Made by a program: the position numbers and the translations under genes. Shown here piece by piece: positions 7,030-7,084 of a stretch of 7,084 nucleotides of DNA. How positions within the stretch are numbered: the stretch's first letter is position 1; the number at the start of each line of letters is the position of its first letter. Under the pieces are notes generated by a model. That model worked only from the letters and a program-made list of their open reading frames with translations, did not search any database and was not told where the DNA came from. This stretch comes from Deltaproteobacteria bacterium. Lineage in GTDB: Bacteria > Desulfobacterota > Desulfobacteria > Desulfobacterales > ETH-SRB1. The DNA lies in NCBI GenBank assembly GCA_030262795.1, contig JAJSZO010000133.1, positions 1 to 7,084 on the forward strand, in the 5' to 3' direction.

Positions 7030-7084
7030 ATGAACAAAAAAAATAAAATAACAGCAAAAGGAAAAAAGCGTTTACCCATAGGCA
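7030..7084 (+). CDS. Start of a putative AAA-ATPase_like / PDDEXK family protein (partial, runs off the window)
   Basis: ATG at 7030 follows AGGA (7017-7020) at a spacing of nine bases and opens a frame to the window edge: 18 codons, MNKKNKITAKGKKRLPIG. The Lys-rich start leading into KRLPIG is what I recall for proteins with the AAA-ATPase_like domain (PF09820), which usually continue with an aromatic/VDKT segment and end in a PD-(D/E)XK nuclease-like domain (PF08011). Only the first few family residues are visible, so the call needs the adjoining sequence. If correct, it is a second NTPase-nuclease-type gene directly after a broken one of a different family. Confidence 0.5.
   Translation, partial: MNKKNKITAKGKKRLPIG

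Overview
The window looks like an accessory, repeat-rich chromosomal segment of a Gram-negative bacterium. An LptC-like inner-membrane protein and a large secreted protein with a dockerin module, together with the types of NTPase genes, suggest a Desulfobacterota-like (deltaproteobacterial) or similar environmental anaerobe. That taxonomic guess is inference from gene content only. All recognisable genes are on the plus strand.

Layout. Positions 1-716 hold no intact gene. They contain a 133-bp AT-rich foldback element (117-249), the decayed tail of a subtilisin-like (S8) protease (292-548), and a possible promoter (632-659). An LptC-like single-pass membrane protein follows (717-1490). A short G/C-tract repeat then leads into a 1091-residue exported multidomain protein (1559-4834) with a signal peptide, helical repeat-like N-terminus, CBM9-like module, regulatory beta modules and an internal dockerin. 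A perfect 12-bp hairpin closes that gene.

The right third (4990-6974) is a broken gene for an AAA-type ATPase fused to a C-terminal PD-(D/E)XK nuclease-like domain. Two single-base frameshifts and one in-frame TGA split it into pieces, yet Walker A, Walker B and the nuclease D...ExK motif all remain readable. Its end runs into a cluster of palindromic repeats (6922-6996). At 7030 the first 18 codons of the next gene appear; they resemble the start of a different NTPase family (AAA-ATPase_like, usually fused to a PDDEXK nuclease domain).

How the genes relate. The LptC-like gene and the exported protein gene are co-directional with a 68-bp gap and could be co-transcribed, but nothing shows that they work together. 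No lptA/lptB, cohesin, transposase or protease partner lies in the window. The clearest unusual features are the multi-lesion ATPase-nuclease pseudogene next to a second putative NTPase-nuclease gene, the decayed protease whose deletion removed the stretch between its oxyanion-hole and catalytic-serine motifs, and the architecture of the dockerin protein. I did not find convincing evidence of a wholly new system.
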